A DNA stretch of 55,942 nt. It comes from Clostridiales bacterium 1_7_47FAA. GTDB taxonomy: Bacteria > Bacillota > Clostridia > Lachnospirales > Lachnospiraceae. The notes beneath the pieces were generated by a model that searched no databases, had not been told where the DNA came from, and worked only from the letters and a program-made list of their open reading frames with translations. The translations under genes were made by a program, and so were the position numbers. Positions 1 to 8,495 of the stretch are shown in pieces (position 1 is the first letter of the stretch; each line of letters begins with the position of its first letter). The stretch lies in NCBI GenBank assembly GCA_000155435.1, contig DS990260.1, forward strand, positions 500,943 through 556,884, written 5' to 3'.

Positions 1-755
1 CACTCTTCCCCGTCATGGTGATGATGCTCATGGCACTCTTCCCCTTCATGGTGATGATGCTCATGGCACCCTTCCCCTTCACGATGGTGCTCATGGCATT
101 CTTCCTCATGATGCTGACGGCTTTCCCTCACCTCTGCCAGAAGGTCATCCAGCATGGTATCATGCTTCTCAATGATTTCAAGCAGCTGCGCCCCGGACAG
201 CTCCGCCAGGGGTGTTGTTATGATGGCTGCGTCGCGGTTCTTCTCACGAAGCATGTCCACATCCTTCTGCACCTTTACAGCATCTGTTATATCGGTACGG
301 CTGAGCACAATGGTGCCTGCATTTTCAATCTGGTTGTTAAAAAACTCGCCGAAATTCTTCATATACATCTTGCACTTTGCAGCATCCACAATAGTCACGG
401 CGCTGTTCAGTTCCACTTCCATGTCTGCAGATACGTCCACCACTGCCTTCACCACGTCTGACAGCTTGCCAACGCCTGAGGGTTCAATGATGATGCGCTC
501 CGGTTTATACTTTGTGATGACTTCTGCCAGGGATGCGCCAAAATCGCCTACCAATGAACAGCAGATACAGCCTGAGTTCATCTCACGGATTTCTATTCCG
601 GCATCCTTTAAGAAGCCTCCGTCAATTCCAATCTCGCCAAATTCGTTTTCAATCAGTACGACCTGTTCTCCGGCAATCGCCTCTTCCAAAAGCTTTTTGA
701 TGAACGTTGTCTTCCCCGCACCAAGAAAACCGGAAATAATATCAATTTTCGTCAT
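1..755 (-). CDS. CobW/P47K-family GTPase with His-rich tail (C-terminus cut off)
   Basis: A G3E-family metallochaperone-like GTPase, truncated by the window edge; about 251 residues are visible. Read from the reverse strand, it opens with a P-loop GFLGAGKTT at residues 9-17. The CobW metal-binding motif GCICC is at 62-66 and an SRTD in place of the NKxD base-specificity motif is further on. From about residue 214 the chain turns into a His/Glu/Cys-rich tract with units close to CHEHHHHEGEE. CobW GTPases deliver metal ions (Zn, Co, Ni, Fe) to target proteins, and a His-rich insert is usual between the GTPase and C-terminal domains. The start at 755 has an AAGGAAAG ribosome site. The metal is not determinable here; zinc is a guess supported by the znuABC operon about 5 kb away. 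Confidence 0.9.
   Translation of the reverse strand, partial: MTKIDIISGFLGAGKTTFIKKLLEEAIAGEQVVLIENEFGEIGIDGGFLKDAGIEIREMNSGCICCSLVGDFGASLAEVITKYKPERIIIEPSGVGKLSDVVKAVVDVSADMEVELNSAVTIVDAAKCKMYMKNFGEFFNNQIENAGTIVLSRTDITDAVKVQKDVDMLREKNRDAAIITTPLAELSGAQLLEIIEKHDTMLDDLLAEVRESRQHHEEECHEHHREGEGCHEHHHHEGEECHEHHHHDGEE
3..98 (-). repeat. 33-bp in-frame repeat coding for His-rich metal-binding units
   Basis: Two complete 33-bp units (36-68 and 3-35) encode CHEHHHHEGEE and CHEHHHHDGEE. A degenerate third unit lies at 69-98. The array reaches the window edge and may continue. Unit number in such arrays often varies between strains. Confidence 0.85.
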
Positions 756-827
756 TTTACTCTTTCCTTCTTTCTGAATATCCGACTCCCTGCGCCGTCT
801 TGCCGCAACAGGGCATTATTATAACCT

Positions 828-837
828 GTCAATTGAC
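828..837. promoter_or_regulatory. GTCAATTGAC palindrome upstream of the CobW gene
   Basis: A perfect 10-bp palindrome lies just upstream of a reverse-strand TATAAT (818-823) that could be the -10 of the CobW gene. I see no convincing -35, so an activator- or repressor-controlled promoter is possible but unproven. The rest of the 302-bp gap (756-1057) holds only the inverted repeat at 949-987. Confidence 0.3.
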
Positions 838-948
838 TATTTTGGCACATCAGCCACATAAAGTCAAGATATAGACGCCTTTATCTTTTACCGGCAGCAC
901 TGGTTGATCATTTTAAAACCATGGATAAGCCATTCCTTCACACACGGA

Positions 949-987
949 CAGGGCAGACAAAGCTTATCCAAAGCTTCATCTGCCCTG
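949..987 (-). terminator. Hairpin downstream of the amine dehydrogenase gene
   Basis: CAGGGCAGA (949-957) pairs with TCTGCCCTG (979-987), and an inner AAGCTT/AAGCTT stem continues it. The hairpin lies 70 bp past the dehydrogenase stop. It has no U-tract on the reverse strand, so it may be a weak terminator or a 3'-end stabilising hairpin. Confidence 0.45.
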
Positions 988-1057
988 CCTCATTGCACAG
1001 TGATTCACCTACAAATCAAACTAATATCATAACCTTACAGTTTTCTCCCCGTCCCCA

Positions 1058-2098
1058 TCAGAAATCCAGATACATATGCATTGGATAGGAAAGGTATTCC
1101 ACGTCATCCAGCTTCTCCACCGTGATATATCCGGCCGGTGCATTGAGGATGGTCGGGATACGGTTAACGATGGTCGCACATGTATGCTCCACGGTAGCCG
1201 GTTTCCTGACAAAGAAGGTGGTATCCGGTTCACCTATGATCTTCCAGTCGCATAAATCGCCGTCATCCGGTCCATAAACCTTACCGATACACTGGGTTTC
1301 AATCACCGGTCCCTGAAAAGTCTCGGTGGTCACCACCGCGCTCATGCCGATGCAGTTGCCCTTGGGAATCGTATATCCCATGGTCTCGGAATACAGGTCC
1401 GAATCATAGAAATATGGAACACACTTCTGTGTCTGGGACTTGATGGTCCAGCCCATCTTATTGCACAGGGCCTCATTGGAGTTCCACACATAGCATGGCT
1501 CCAGTGTCTCAGGATGGGCAATCTTTGCCTCAAATTCCTCCGGCGTAAGCCCGACCCCATGGGCCTCTGCCAGGGCCAGTCCGTAGTCCTCCACATTATA
1601 GCTGGTGGCTCCTTCAATCCGGTCAATGCGGTGTACGCCTCCCGCCACACAGCCAATCATGTTTACCCAGTAAATATCCTGCATGCCTGCGCCCACGATG
1701 GTACAGTTATTATCCTTAGCCAGCTTATCCAGCTTATTGGTGATGGCGCTTGCCGTGGTCCACGGATAGATTGCCTCCTCGCAGGTGGTTACCACATTAA
1801 TCCCCCTGGACACGCACTTCTCAAAATGGGGATACACGTCCTCCATGAAGCTGAACAGGGTTATCACTGCAATATCTGCGTCGCATTCATCTAAAACAGC
1901 ATCTGCGTCATCGCGGATTGTCACGCCAATCTTAAATCCCAGGCCCGCAAACTCTCCCACGTCCATCCCGACCACGGCAGGATTCACATCAATTGCACCT
2001 ACAATCTCAGCACCTTTTTCATACAGATAGCGCAGGATATATTTGCCCATCTTTCCACAGCCATACTGTACCACACGGATTTTTTCGCAATTCATCAT
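1058..2098 (-). CDS. NAD(P)-dependent amine dehydrogenase, 2,4-diaminopentanoate dehydrogenase-like
   Basis: A 346-residue cytoplasmic enzyme of the dihydrodipicolinate-reductase fold. The N-terminal Rossmann motif is YGCGKMGKY (about residues 13-21), followed by a conserved AIDVNP. Its length fits the 2,4-diaminopentanoate dehydrogenase (Ord) group better than DapB, which is about 250-270 residues. Members oxidatively deaminate amino-acid-derived amines, for example in anaerobic ornithine fermentation. No other ornithine-pathway genes are in the window, so the substrate is open. Two ATG codons lie in tandem; the first follows an AAAGGGG ribosome site. A long-spacer promoter directly upstream and the neighbouring MerR gene indicate dedicated activation. 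Confidence 0.75.
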   Translation of the reverse strand: MMNCEKIRVVQYGCGKMGKYILRYLYEKGAEIVGAIDVNPAVVGMDVGEFAGLGFKIGVTIRDDADAVLDECDADIAVITLFSFMEDVYPHFEKCVSRGINVVTTCEEAIYPWTTASAITNKLDKLAKDNNCTIVGAGMQDIYWVNMIGCVAGGVHRIDRIEGATSYNVEDYGLALAEAHGVGLTPEEFEAKIAHPETLEPCYVWNSNEALCNKMGWTIKSQTQKCVPYFYDSDLYSETMGYTIPKGNCIGMSAVVTTETFQGPVIETQCIGKVYGPDDGDLCDWKIIGEPDTTFFVRKPATVEHTCATIVNRIPTILNAPAGYITVEKLDDVEYLSYPMHMYLDF

Positions 2099-2153
2099 GA
2101 TTCTTAACCCCTTTCCTGTATCGTTGCTTTGTACATTGATAGTTCCTGATATA

Positions 2154-2184
2154 AGTATAAGGCTTATACAAGGTATGAAGTCAA
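2154..2184 (-). promoter_or_regulatory. MerR-type promoter with 19-bp spacer
   Basis: On the reverse strand TTGACT (2179-2184) and TATACT (2154-2159) are separated by 19 bp instead of 17, the hallmark of promoters untwisted by MerR activators. The spacer contains CTTGTATAAG-type dyad sequence. It sits between the merR stop (2194) and the dehydrogenase start (2098), so the likely target is the dehydrogenase. Confidence 0.75.
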
Positions 2185-2193
2185 GGGCTTTTT

Positions 2194-3033
2194 TTATGCA
2201 TTTCCCCGCAGGGAGACAGGTATCTGGAGACGGAGGAACATGCCCCTTTCCTGCATGTCCATGGGCACCTCCGCCACCACCTCACAGATATAATCGCCGG
2301 TAATCCTGTAGTGTTTTTCCTGGATTTCCTTCAGAAGGCGGCCGATATATTCCTTCTCCTTATCAAAACTGTTACAGTAAATACACAGGTAGGTACTGGC
2401 CGGTATGGGGGTAATCAGGCTTTCCTTCACAAACCCCTTGTCCACCAGCACGAATATCTGTGTGGAACAGAACTCCCCTTTTATCAGGGACTCCTTCTTC
2501 ATGACGGTTCCCGCATTATAGAAATATATGGGGGACAGCTGGTTGGCAATCAGGTTCTTCTTCAAATCACGCAGGATCTGCTCATACACGTCAATCCCGT
2601 AATCATAGAAATTCACACCTGAATCCGTCATATAAGTCAGGCGCCCCGGGATGTACTCCAGCACAATGGCGCCGTCCGGAGGGGCATTTTCATACCATTC
2701 ATAGCTTTCCAGGGTGCGCTCAATGGCCTTTCTCTGGTACATCAGTTCCCTGGACCTGTCATCAATCTCATCCAGGTTGCGGTACAGGATATCCTTGAGC
2801 ATGTCCGGGTCAAAGTGCTTTAGCTGTTTCTTGATATCCTTAAGCGACATCCCCAGGGCCTTCATGCGCTGGATCATATCCAGCTGCGCGCTTTGGCGTA
2901 TATCATAATAACGGTATCCATTCTCCGCATCCCGGTGCAGGGGTGAGAACAATCCCTCCTTATCATAAAGACGCAGCGCCTGTTCCGACACACCGTTCAG
3001 CCTTGCCATCTGTCCAATTGACAGTTTTTTCAC
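2194..3033 (-). CDS. MerR-family transcription activator with GyrI-like effector domain
   Basis: A 279-residue regulator of the BmrR/TipA architecture. An N-terminal winged HTH (about residues 1-70) contains [22 protein letters not shown]. It is followed by a dimerisation helix (about 75-115) and a C-terminal GyrI-like small-molecule-binding domain (about 120-275). It lies immediately upstream of the dehydrogenase gene, whose promoter has the stretched MerR spacer. The simplest model is that it senses the dehydrogenase substrate or a related compound. Its own promoter carries an inverted repeat over the -35, suggesting autoregulation. The ligand is unknown. Confidence 0.9.
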   Translation of the reverse strand: MKKLSIGQMARLNGVSEQALRLYDKEGLFSPLHRDAENGYRYYDIRQSAQLDMIQRMKALGMSLKDIKKQLKHFDPDMLKDILYRNLDEIDDRSRELMYQRKAIERTLESYEWYENAPPDGAIVLEYIPGRLTYMTDSGVNFYDYGIDVYEQILRDLKKNLIANQLSPIYFYNAGTVMKKESLIKGEFCSTQIFVLVDKGFVKESLITPIPASTYLCIYCNSFDKEKEYIGRLLKEIQEKHYRITGDYICEVVAEVPMDMQERGMFLRLQIPVSLRGNA

Positions 3034-3102
3034 AGCACACCCCTCCCGAATATTATGTATTTTATATAATCACGCGCCTGTATCTGCTCTGAATATGGAA
3101 TA

Positions 3103-3140
3103 ATTATACCAAAAAAACCTTATACCAGCAATAAGGTTTT
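3103..3140 (-). promoter_or_regulatory. merR promoter with overlapping inverted repeat
   Basis: Reverse strand: TTGCTG (3126-3131), 17-bp spacer, TATAAT (3103-3108). A perfect 10-bp inverted repeat AAAACCTTAT (3114-3123) / ATAAGGTTTT (3131-3140) covers the -35 and part of the spacer. This fits an autoregulatory MerR operator. The CTTAT half-site motif recurs at the promoter at 2154-2184. Confidence 0.65.
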
Positions 3141-3212
3141 GCCCCTCCTATTCCACTTACTGTAGATTATTTATCAATTGTATTTCCCTTAAAATGAAAA
3201 ATTTCACAAAAC

Positions 3213-3268
3213 GCTTATCATAGTATGTTTATCACAGTACGCTTATCACAGTACGCTTATCACAGCAC
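3213..3268. repeat. 14-bp tandem repeat, four copies
   Basis: Four head-to-tail copies of GCTTATCACAGTAC-like units: 3213-3226, 3227-3240, 3241-3254 and 3255-3268, with 0-3 changes each. It is intergenic between the merR promoter and the ktr operon terminator. Function unknown; direct-repeat protein-binding sites or a simple VNTR are both possible. Nothing else was seen in the 396-bp gap apart from this and the terminator. Confidence 0.85.
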
Positions 3269-3277
3269 CTCCCTCCC

Positions 3278-3355
3278 AAAAATAATGCCTGCGGCCCACC
3301 CCGCCGGTCCCGCCACCTTAAGGGGGCGTCCCGGTCCGGCGTGTGCCGCAGGCAT
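3278..3355 (-). terminator. Terminator of the ktrBA operon
   Basis: A perfect 11-bp stem ATGCCTGCGGC (3285-3295) / GCCGCAGGCAT (3345-3355) encloses a second GC-rich hairpin. On the reverse strand it is followed by TTATTTTT. It lies 75 bp past the ktrA stop. Confidence 0.8.
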
Positions 3356-3429
3356 TTCCGCTCATATTAATTCCGCTCATATTGTTTCTTTTTGCCAGGA
3401 ATGGAAAACCTTTACCATCTCCTCGCTGC

Positions 3430-4086
3430 TTAGCTCAGCTTTTTCACAATCTTCTCCGCATCCTCCTGGTTGCCGATTACCATCAGGTGGATATCGCTCT
3501 CTACGACATAATCCGCGCCCGGCATGAATTTCATATGCCCGCCCTTATTTTTAAGGGCAATGATGGAAATGCCGTATACCCGGCGGATATTCAGGTCCTT
3601 GATGGATTTCCCTACCCAGGAATCCAGGGGACGGATCTCAAAAATGGAAATGCCGTCAGCCAGCTCCGTATAGTCAAACACATTGTTGCCGCTGTAGCGC
3701 ACCGCTGCCTTCTCTGCCACGTCCCGGTCCGGATAGACCACCTGGTCCGCCCCGTTCTTTAACAGAAGGCGCGCATGGATGTTGCGGTTGGCCTTGCTGA
3801 CAACGTACTTGGCCCCCATCTCCTTAATCATGCTGGTAACCTCCAGGCTGTTCTGGAAGTTATTGCCAATGCAGATGAAGCAGATATCAAAATTCCCCAC
3901 CCCAAGGCTTTTTAATACAGCCTCATTGGTGCAGTCGCCAATCTTGGCGCTGACCACATAGGGAAGGATAGGCTCCAGCTTTTCTTCCGATATATCCACT
4001 GCCATGATCTGATTGTCATGCTTTGCCAGATTCTCACACAGGTGCTGTCCAAACCTTCCGATTCCGATTACAAGAATTGATTTCAT
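3430..4086 (-). CDS. ktrA: Ktr/Trk potassium uptake regulatory subunit (RCK protein)
   Basis: A 218-residue cytoplasmic gating ring subunit. The RCK_N Rossmann motif GIGRFG (residues 7-12) binds ATP/ADP or NAD(H). An RCK_C (TrkA_C) domain occupies about 134-218. It pairs with the membrane subunit encoded immediately upstream (35-bp gap), forming a two-gene K+ uptake operon. Length is normal for KtrA/KtrC (about 220). Nothing is unusual. Confidence 0.93.
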   Translation of the reverse strand: MKSILVIGIGRFGQHLCENLAKHDNQIMAVDISEEKLEPILPYVVSAKIGDCTNEAVLKSLGVGNFDICFICIGNNFQNSLEVTSMIKEMGAKYVVSKANRNIHARLLLKNGADQVVYPDRDVAEKAAVRYSGNNVFDYTELADGISIFEIRPLDSWVGKSIKDLNIRRVYGISIIALKNKGGHMKFMPGADYVVESDIHLMVIGNQEDAEKIVKKLS

Positions 4087-4121
4087 GTATAAGATACCCC
4101 TCTCTTTTTTCTTAGACCCTT

Positions 4122-5489
4122 TTATCCAATGGTAATCCTCTCAGCCGGCAGCTGCACATGAGGCTTGCGGCTGGACCTGGTGAATGCAAGCGCAAAGGAC
4201 AGGCTGCCGATACGTCCGCAGTACATCAGGATAATGATTACAATCCTCGAAAGCGGATTCAGGCTTCTGGTCACGCCCGTACTCATGCCGGATGTGCCGA
4301 TGGCCGAACACGTCTCAAAAAACACATCTGACATAGGCAGGTTCTGGAACACCATGATCAGGATGGTTGCCGTGAGCATCAGGCTCAGGTTGATGGTCAG
4401 GATACAGGCTGACTGGCGGATGGATTCATCCTGAAGCCTCCTGCCGAATATCTCCACGCCATAGGTCTGGCGGATATTGGAATGGACATACAGAAGCAGC
4501 ACGGCCAGCGTGGTGGTCTTGATGCCTCCGGCCGTGGAGCCGGGGCTGCCGCCAATGAACATCAGCATGGCCGACAGGAACTTGCTCCCGTCTGTCAGGG
4601 CCGCCGTGTCCACATTGTTGAATCCGGCTGTCCTTGGCGTCACCGCGCTGAAAAAGCAGGCCAGGAACTTCTGCGAACCATTCATCCCCACCAGGATGTT
4701 GTCCCGCTCCATCAGATAAAACAGGATGGTCCCACCTGCCAGCAGCACTGCCGTGGTGACCAGCACTATCTTGGTGTGGAGAAGGTAATGGCGGACATCC
4801 CACCGTTTCCTGTACAGGTCGTCCCACACAATGAATCCGATACCGCCGATGATTATCAGGGTGGAAATGGTCCCAATCACCACCCAGTCCCCTGCATAGG
4901 AGCACAGGGAGCTGTACTGCTCCGTATGTCCCATCAGATCAAATCCTGCATTACAGAACGCGGATATGGAATGGAATATGCCATACCAGGTGCCGCGGAA
5001 CAGTCCGTACTGCGGAATGAAACGGAGGGACAATATGATGGCGCCCGCCCCCTCAAAAATCGCAGTTCCTATGATGATCCGTTTTGCCAGCTTCACCATG
5101 CCGCCAATCTGCAGCGTGTTGACGCTCTCTTCCATAAGTCCCCGTTCCTTTAACCCGATTTTGCGCCTCAGTACAATGGAGAGGAATATACCGATACTGA
5201 TGAAGCCCAGCCCGCCCAGCTGGATCATGATCAGCAAAAGCGCCTGTCCAAACAGGCTCCACTGGGTCCAGGTGTCCGCCACCACCAGCCCGGTCACGCA
5301 GGTGGCGCTGGTAGCCGTAAACAGGCAGTTGAGGAACGGCTCGCCCTGTCCGTCCCTGCTGGATACCGGCAGCATCAGCAGCAGGGTTCCTGTCATGATT
5401 ATCAGGAAGAATCCATATGCAATGAATTGTGTCTGTGATATATGTTTTTTTAAATGCTTCTGTTTAAAATCATACAGCTTCTCTTTCAT
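4122..5489 (-). CDS. ktrB: KtrB/TrkH-type potassium transporter membrane subunit
   Basis: A K+ channel-like transporter of the SKT superfamily, 455 residues from the chosen start, with four M1-P-M2 repeats. Filter-loop signatures are visible: ATCVTGLVV (first), CNAGFDLMG, TPRTAGFNNVD and AIGTSGMSTG (fourth). An upstream in-frame ATG at 5540 would add 17 residues, but MKEKLYDF at 5489 has a GAGGGG ribosome site 3-4 bases closer to optimum and a cytoplasmic basic N-terminus. It forms an operon with ktrA downstream. Confidence 0.93.
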   Translation of the reverse strand: MKEKLYDFKQKHLKKHISQTQFIAYGFFLIIMTGTLLLMLPVSSRDGQGEPFLNCLFTATSATCVTGLVVADTWTQWSLFGQALLLIMIQLGGLGFISIGIFLSIVLRRKIGLKERGLMEESVNTLQIGGMVKLAKRIIIGTAIFEGAGAIILSLRFIPQYGLFRGTWYGIFHSISAFCNAGFDLMGHTEQYSSLCSYAGDWVVIGTISTLIIIGGIGFIVWDDLYRKRWDVRHYLLHTKIVLVTTAVLLAGGTILFYLMERDNILVGMNGSQKFLACFFSAVTPRTAGFNNVDTAALTDGSKFLSAMLMFIGGSPGSTAGGIKTTTLAVLLLYVHSNIRQTYGVEIFGRRLQDESIRQSACILTINLSLMLTATILIMVFQNLPMSDVFFETCSAIGTSGMSTGVTRSLNPLSRIVIIILMYCGRIGSLSFALAFTRSSRKPHVQLPAERITIG

Positions 5490-5680
5490 GTTCCCCTCAC
5501 TTAACCCTTTTGCGGGATATGGCACAGATTGACATCCCAAATCCCAGGGGCATTTTTATGGAAATCCTTCCCACGAACTGCATTGTATCACTTGTTTCAC
5601 GGTATGTCTACCTGCAAATGGCAGGTCCGTCTAAATTCCCGGAAATGTCCGGCTGAATCGTGCAGTCCAATCCTCCTGCC

Positions 5681-6502
5681 TCACGTCCGGAGCCGCCCTA
5701 AGGACTGCCATGCCATGAACAGGATGAACACCAGGAGGTTTACCACCACCACACTGGCCCCGGCCGGTGTTGAGAACTGATAGGAGGCCGTCATTCCTAT
5801 TATGAAGCATAGGACGGACAATATACCCGCGGACACCACAACACTGCCAAAGCTTTTAAATACCCGCATGGAGGAAAGGCATGGGAAGATAATCAGGCTG
5901 GAAATCAGCATGGCGCCCATCATGCGCATGCCCAGCACGATGGTCACTGCCGTGAGCACGGCAATCACCACATTATAGAAGCCCACATTGACCCCGGTTG
6001 CCTTTGCAAAGTTCTCGTCAAATGTAACTGCGAATATCTTATTGTAGCACACCAGGAACAGGATAAGCACCACCACCGACAGCACGGCGGACAGCGCCAC
6101 ATCCTCACGGCTCATGGCCAGGATGCTGCCGAACATATAACTGCTCACATCCGTGGTCAGCCCCGTGGTCAGGGAGGTGACTATGATGCCGATGGCCAGT
6201 GCGCTGGCAGATATCAGGGCAATGGCCGCATCGCTTTTTATCCTGCTGTTCTCCGTAATCCTCAGCAGGAAAAATGCCGCCAGGACCACCACCGGGATGG
6301 ATACCTTCAGCGGGGACCAGCCCATGGCCAGGGCAACGGATAACGCTCCGAAGGATACATGGGAAAGCCCGTCCCCAATCATGGAATACCGTTTTAACAC
6401 CAGGCTTACCCCCAGGAGCGAGGCGCACAGGGATACCAGCATCCCGCCCACAAGCGCCCTTACAAGGAAGGGGTATGATAACATTTCGCCGATGATATTC
6501 AT
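5681..6502 (-). CDS. znuB: Zinc/manganese ABC transporter permease
   Basis: A 273-residue ABC-3 family integral membrane protein with eight or nine hydrophobic segments, the channel of a ZnuABC/AdcABC-type importer. The family signature region MIGDGLSHVSFGALS is at about residues 41-55. It overlaps the ATPase gene by 4 bp, which implies translational coupling, and is last in the HAD-znuA-znuC-znuB operon. Metal choice between Zn and Mn cannot be fixed from sequence; the His-rich ZnuA partner favours zinc. Confidence 0.92.
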   Translation of the reverse strand: MNIIGEMLSYPFLVRALVGGMLVSLCASLLGVSLVLKRYSMIGDGLSHVSFGALSVALAMGWSPLKVSIPVVVLAAFFLLRITENSRIKSDAAIALISASALAIGIIVTSLTTGLTTDVSSYMFGSILAMSREDVALSAVLSVVVLILFLVCYNKIFAVTFDENFAKATGVNVGFYNVVIAVLTAVTIVLGMRMMGAMLISSLIIFPCLSSMRVFKSFGSVVVSAGILSVLCFIIGMTASYQFSTPAGASVVVVNLLVFILFMAWQSLGRLRT

Positions 6503-7287
6503 TGTCTCTCCTCCTTCTTCTCAGCCGGATGTACGTGGAGCTTTGGCACATGGCAGCCTGCCGTGGGCTTGCACCGGCCCTGTTCCTTCTCATGGAAGAA
6601 ATGGCCTGCCGCCTTGCTGTTCATATAGTCATGGGCAGGTCCGTAGAACATGACCCTTTTCTGTAAATGAAGGATTTTGTTGGCCTCCTCCACCGCATTC
6701 CTCAAATCATGGGAAACCATCAGGATGGCCACCCCGTCTTCCCGGTTCAGGCGCCGGAGCATGGCATAGAATTCCTGGATTGCCATCGGATCCAGGCCTG
6801 TAATGGGTTCATCCAGGATCAGCAGCTGTGTGGTGGCACACAAGGCCCTGGCAATCAGCACCCTCTGCTGCTGTCCACCTGACAGTTCACGGTAGCATAA
6901 ATCCTTAAGGGGGGTGATGCCCAGCTTCTCCATGTTCGTTCCTGCAATCTCCTTTTCAACCCTGGAATAAAAGGGTTTCCACCCCCGCCTGCTGAGGCAT
7001 CCGCTTAACACTACCTCCAGCACCGTGGCCGGAAAATCCTTCTGGGCAGCTGTCTGCTGGGGCAGGTATCCGATTCCCGAACCCTTCAGCTCATCGGATA
7101 CCGTCAGCCTCCCTGCCGTGGGCTTTAAAAGGCCAAGAAGGCCCTTCATGAGCGTACTCTTGCCTGAACCATTTTCCCCAACGATACACAGGTAATCGCC
7201 GGGATTGACCTCCATGTCCACATCCACCACCGCGTCCTGGTTATCGTATCCAAAATCAACATGTTCACATTTAATTAAAGGTGTCAT
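6499..7287 (-). CDS. znuC: Zinc/manganese ABC transporter ATP-binding protein
   Basis: An ABC ATPase of about 262 residues: Walker A GENGSGKST, Q-loop region YLPQQ, signature LSGGQQQRVLIARAL, Walker B LLILDEP and H-loop SHD. The C-terminal tail is unusual in being His/Cys-containing (HFFHEKEQGRCKPTAGCHVP). I chose the ATG at 7287 (MTPLIKCEHVDFGY) because GAGG lies 6 bases before it. The upstream ATG at 7317 has no clear ribosome site. It lies between znuA and znuB in the same operon. Confidence 0.92.
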   Translation of the reverse strand: MTPLIKCEHVDFGYDNQDAVVDVDMEVNPGDYLCIVGENGSGKSTLMKGLLGLLKPTAGRLTVSDELKGSGIGYLPQQTAAQKDFPATVLEVVLSGCLSRRGWKPFYSRVEKEIAGTNMEKLGITPLKDLCYRELSGGQQQRVLIARALCATTQLLILDEPITGLDPMAIQEFYAMLRRLNREDGVAILMVSHDLRNAVEEANKILHLQKRVMFYGPAHDYMNSKAAGHFFHEKEQGRCKPTAGCHVPKLHVHPAEKKEERQ

Positions 7288-7319
7288 CTCATACCTCATC
7301 TTTTTCATTGCTGCCAATA

Positions 7320-8495
7320 CTACTCAAGGCCCTTCCTAAGGTTCTCCACATTCTGGTTCATCAGCTGAAGGTAGGTAACCCCTTCATCAAACTGTTTCCT
7401 TGTCACATTATGGCAGGAATGGAGAAGGAGCGGAACCGCCCCGGTCTCCTCGCTGATGATTTCCGCCGTGCGGTGGCTGGACAGCTCCAGGTAATACACC
7501 CCGTGGATCTGTTCCTCCTTCACCTTGTCAATCAGGTAGGCGATGGTTTTGGCGCTTGGCTCCGTATCCGTGCTGCAGCCGGAAAATGCGGCCCTGTAGG
7601 AAAGCCCGTACTCGTCCGCAAAGTACCGGAACGGGAACTTGTCCGCAACCACGATCATATGGTTCCTTCCCTGCGCCACCACCTGCCTGAACCGTCCGTC
7701 CAGGTCCTTCAGCTCCTCAATGTAGGCATCCGCATTGGCCTTGAACCGGCCGCTGTCCTCTGGGGCGGCTTCCATCAGGGTCTGGCTGATGATCCTCACA
7801 ATGGCCTGGGCGTTCACAGGTGAGGTCCAGATATGCTCATCATATTCAATATCCATCTCATACCCGTCCCTGTCATCGTATGCATGCAGTTCCGGCACGC
7901 CTTCATGGTCCCCGTAAGCACTAGTGTCTTCCATGTATCCATGGCCGTCTTCCATGTGTCCGTGGGCGTCTTCACCAGGTTCATGGGCATTTCCCCCATG
8001 TACGTGGGCGTCTTCCCCATGCTCATGGGCATCCTCCATGCCCTCCACATGCTCCTCCTCCACCGCGTCCACGTAATCCATCATGGTGAGTATCTTCATA
8101 TGGCTGGTATCCAGTGAATCCAGCACCTGTCCGACCCAGTGTTCCATCTCCCCGCCGTTGAGCACCAGCACGTCCGCCTCCTGCATGGCAATCATGTCCG
8201 CAGGCGTGGGCTCAAAGGAATGGCTGTCCATCCCGGCCGGGACAATCAGCTTCAGCTTCACCCTGTCCCCTGCAATCTGGCGCACAAAATCATAATAGGG
8301 GAAAATCGTGGTGACAACGCACAGACGGTCATCCGCCCCATCCCGGACCTCACCCCCATGGCTGCCGCCCCCAGGCCCTGTCCCCGGCCTGGCGCCGCAC
8401 CCCCACGCGCCAAGGATGGTCCCGGCTGTCACAAGCAGCGCCATCAGCCAGGCCATCCTTTTTAGTTTCGTATTCTTTTCCCTATTCAATTCCAT
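7320..8495 (-). CDS. znuA: Zinc-binding lipoprotein of ABC importer, His-rich loop
   Basis: Cluster A-I metal-binding protein, 391 residues, captured outside the membrane and feeding ZnuBC. The N-terminal hydrophobic segment (about 14-30) ends in GAWGC, an imperfect lipobox giving a lipid-anchored Cys33. Metal ligands are suggested by DSHSFEPTP (His92) and DEHIWTSP (His221). Between them residues 149-203 form the acidic His-rich loop typical of zinc-type proteins, with repeated DAHxH elements. The start has an AAAGGA site and overlaps the end of the HAD gene by 14 bp, so the four genes are co-transcribed. Confidence 0.92.
   Translation of the reverse strand: MELNREKNTKLKRMAWLMALLVTAGTILGAWGCGARPGTGPGGGSHGGEVRDGADDRLCVVTTIFPYYDFVRQIAGDRVKLKLIVPAGMDSHSFEPTPADMIAMQEADVLVLNGGEMEHWVGQVLDSLDTSHMKILTMMDYVDAVEEEHVEGMEDAHEHGEDAHVHGGNAHEPGEDAHGHMEDGHGYMEDTSAYGDHEGVPELHAYDDRDGYEMDIEYDEHIWTSPVNAQAIVRIISQTLMEAAPEDSGRFKANADAYIEELKDLDGRFRQVVAQGRNHMIVVADKFPFRYFADEYGLSYRAAFSGCSTDTEPSAKTIAYLIDKVKEEQIHGVYYLELSSHRTAEIISEETGAVPLLLHSCHNVTRKQFDEGVTYLQLMNQNVENLRKGLE

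Noticed and set aside
154-777. A 207-residue forward-strand frame
   Set aside because: It is the antisense of the CobW gene, whose P-loop and GCICC motifs are on the reverse strand.
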